Shown: piece after piece, positions 6,959 to 8,192 of the stretch
Numbering within the stretch: the stretch's first letter is position 1
How the letters are laid out: each line of letters opens with the position of its first letter
Assembly (NCBI GenBank): GCA_035639875.1
Contig: DASQXE010000110.1
Location: forward strand, 1-8,192
Reading direction: 5' to 3'
Length of the DNA: 8,192 bases
From: JAIBJP01 sp035639875
GTDB taxonomy: Bacteria; Actinomycetota; Thermoleophilia; Gaiellales; Gaiellaceae
The notes under the pieces: generated by a model
What the model saw: only the letters and a program-made list of their open reading frames with translations
Told to the model about the DNA's origin: nothing
Databases searched by the model: none
Made by a program: the position numbers and the translations under genes

Positions 6959-7864
6959 ATGTGCGGGATCGTCGGACTGTTTAGCAAGGCGCCCGAGATC
7001 GAGGAGTCGCTCGGCGCGCACCTCGCCGCGATGCTCGCGCAGATGAACGATCGCGGGCCGGACAGTGCCGGGGTCGCCGTCTACCGCGACCCTGCGCCCC
7101 CCGGAGCGAGCAAGTTGACGCTTTTCTCGGCCGACCCGCTCCGGGATTGGGACGCCGTCGCGGCCGACCTGGGGAACGCGTTCGGCGGGTTGCCCGAGCC
7201 GCACGTGCGCTCGAGCCATGCTGTTCTGGTCGTCGACGCAGAGCCCTCCGAGGCCGAAGACTGGATCGAGCGCGCCCACCCCGAGCTCCGCGTCATGAGC
7301 GCCGGCCAGACGATCGAGATCTACAAGGAGACCGGACGGCCGGAAGAGTTCGTGCGCCGCTTCGCGCTTGACGATATCCGCGGCAGCCATGCCCTCGGGC
7401 ACACGCGGATGGCGACGGAGAGCCGCGTGACGACCGAAGGCTCGCACCCGTTCTCCACCGGCCTCGACGTCTGCCTCGTCCACAATGGCTCGCTCTCGAA
7501 TCACAACCGCCTGCGCGAGCGCCTGCGCCGCGAAGGCATCGAGTTCCAGACCGAGAACGACACCGAGGTAGCGGCCGGGTACCTCGCCTGGCGCCTGCGC
7601 GAAGGCGTTTCTCTCGAGGAGGCGCTCGAAGACTGCCTCGACGACCTGGACGGCTTCTACACCTTCCTCGTCGGAACGGCCGACGGCTTCGCCGTGCTGC
7701 GCGATCCGATCGCCTGCAAGCCCGCCGTGCTCGCTGAGACGGACGATTGGGTGGCAATGGCCTCCGAGTGGCGCGCGATCGCCGTCCTCCCGGGCGCGGC
7801 CGACGCCCAGGCCTGGGAGCCCGCTCCCGGCGTCGTCTACGCCTGGGAGCGCCAGAAGGTGTGA
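6959..7864 (+). CDS. mgsA: N-methylglutamate synthase subunit A: class II glutamine amidotransferase (GlxB/MgsA-like)
   Basis: A 301-residue Ntn-hydrolase of the GATase class II type. It begins MCGIVGLF, so Cys2 becomes the N-terminal nucleophile after Met removal. Other motifs are RGPDSAGVAVY, GHTRMATES, HPFSTGLDVCLVHNGSLSNHNRL and NDTEVAAGYLAWRL. In the methylamine pathway this subunit, with the GXGXG subunit B and an FMN/Fe-S glutamate-synthase-like subunit C, turns gamma-glutamylmethylamide into N-methylglutamate. By family logic it cleaves the gamma-amide and releases the amine for transfer. The whole protein is one amidotransferase domain, the split arrangement of Mgs/Glx rather than fused GltB. 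The ATG start leaves Cys at position 2, as the mechanism requires, although no SD precedes it. Its stop overlaps the next gene. An alternative name from rhizobia is glxB; the true substrate depends on the cluster. Confidence 0.85.
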   Translation: MCGIVGLFSKAPEIEESLGAHLAAMLAQMNDRGPDSAGVAVYRDPAPPGASKLTLFSADPLRDWDAVAADLGNAFGGLPEPHVRSSHAVLVVDAEPSEAEDWIERAHPELRVMSAGQTIEIYKETGRPEEFVRRFALDDIRGSHALGHTRMATESRVTTEGSHPFSTGLDVCLVHNGSLSNHNRLRERLRREGIEFQTENDTEVAAGYLAWRLREGVSLEEALEDCLDDLDGFYTFLVGTADGFAVLRDPIACKPAVLAETDDWVAMASEWRAIAVLPGAADAQAWEPAPGVVYAWERQKV

Positions 7865-8192
7865 CCGCGAGCGTGGCCGAGCCGGCGATCGAGACCGGGG
7901 TCGAGGTCGTCGACCTCGCCGTGACGCCTCTGCGTGAGCTGAACCACCGCTTGCACCAGCTCTCCGACGGCGAGCCCGGCCCGCGCCGCTGGCGCGTCTT
8001 GAACCCCAACGGCGCGCACGCGGTGGCCGCCGGCATCGACGCGGACATCGCGGTCGAGATCGACGGGCACGTCGGCTACTACTGTGCCGGCATGAACAAG
8101 CTCGCGACCGTGCGCGTGCACGGGAACGCGAGCACCGGCCTCGGCGAGAACATGATGTCCGGGACCGTCTCGATTGACGGAAACGTGAGCCA
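7861..8192 (+). CDS. mgsB: N-methylglutamate synthase subunit B: GXGXG-domain protein (GlxC/MgsB-like), 5' part
   Basis: The first 110 codons are visible; the gene runs off the right edge. The product resembles the C-terminal beta-helix (GXGXG) domain of glutamate synthase, which occurs as a separate subunit in MgsB/GlxC. Visible motifs: VDLAVTPLRELNHRLHQL, WRVLNPNGAHAVAAG, DGHVGYYCAGMNKLATVRVHG, and the Gly-rich STGLGENMMSGTVSIDG. The GTG at 7861 is chosen because it overlaps the mgsA stop (GTGA, 7861-7864), giving translational coupling; a GTG at 7873 is a weaker alternative. The GXGXG domain in GltB is structural and packs against the other domains, so this subunit probably scaffolds the amidotransferase and FMN subunits. 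The FMN subunit (mgsC) would be expected just beyond the window. Confidence 0.85.
   Translation, partial: MTASVAEPAIETGVEVVDLAVTPLRELNHRLHQLSDGEPGPRRWRVLNPNGAHAVAAGIDADIAVEIDGHVGYYCAGMNKLATVRVHGNASTGLGENMMSGTVSIDGNVS

Overview
This window of high-GC bacterial DNA is tightly packed, with every supported gene on the + strand. GC-biased codon use, a GAF/PucR-type regulator and a possible leaderless promoter suggest a soil-type actinobacterium, perhaps Thermoleophilia/Gaiellales. That placement is an impression from protein style and has not been tested. No RNA gene, mobile element or CRISPR array was seen.

Left region (1-2834) is a formate dehydrogenase operon. It opens with the last 39 codons of a NuoF-like NADH/FMN subunit, overlapping by ATGA a large NuoG/FdhF-type catalytic subunit. 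The catalytic gene looks like two ORFs split by an in-frame TGA at 1167-1169. That TGA falls exactly at the Mo/W-ligand position, is followed by the conserved His codon, and has a SECIS-like hairpin directly downstream. The best reading is one 905-residue selenoprotein with Sec351. A hairpin after the gene may end the operon.

Middle region (2835-5410) holds a SIMPL-domain lipoprotein behind a plausible ECF-sigma promoter, then a GAF-GAF-CdaR-PucR-type transcription regulator. The regulator's first GAF helix is encoded upstream of its first usable start codon, so its 5' end is either frameshifted or misread.

Right region (5502-8192) encodes a type III glutamine-synthetase-like enzyme, a class II glutamine amidotransferase and the start of a GXGXG-domain protein. 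This set matches gmaS-mgsA-mgsB of the N-methylglutamate pathway for methylamine use (equivalently glnT-glxB-glxC). The synthetase lacks two acidic residues that bind ammonium in classical GSI, which favours an alkylamine substrate. The 89-bp gap before mgsA carries two copies of the dyad ATGTA-N7-TACAT; the second lies over the likely promoter and touches the start codon.

Together: methylamine would be joined to glutamate (GmaS), rearranged to N-methylglutamate (MgsABC) and oxidised by a dehydrogenase probably encoded beyond the right edge. The released C1 unit would end as formate, which the left-hand Sec-FDH could oxidise to CO2 with NAD reduction. The regulator between the two modules is a candidate controller. 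The link between the modules is inferred from gene order only.
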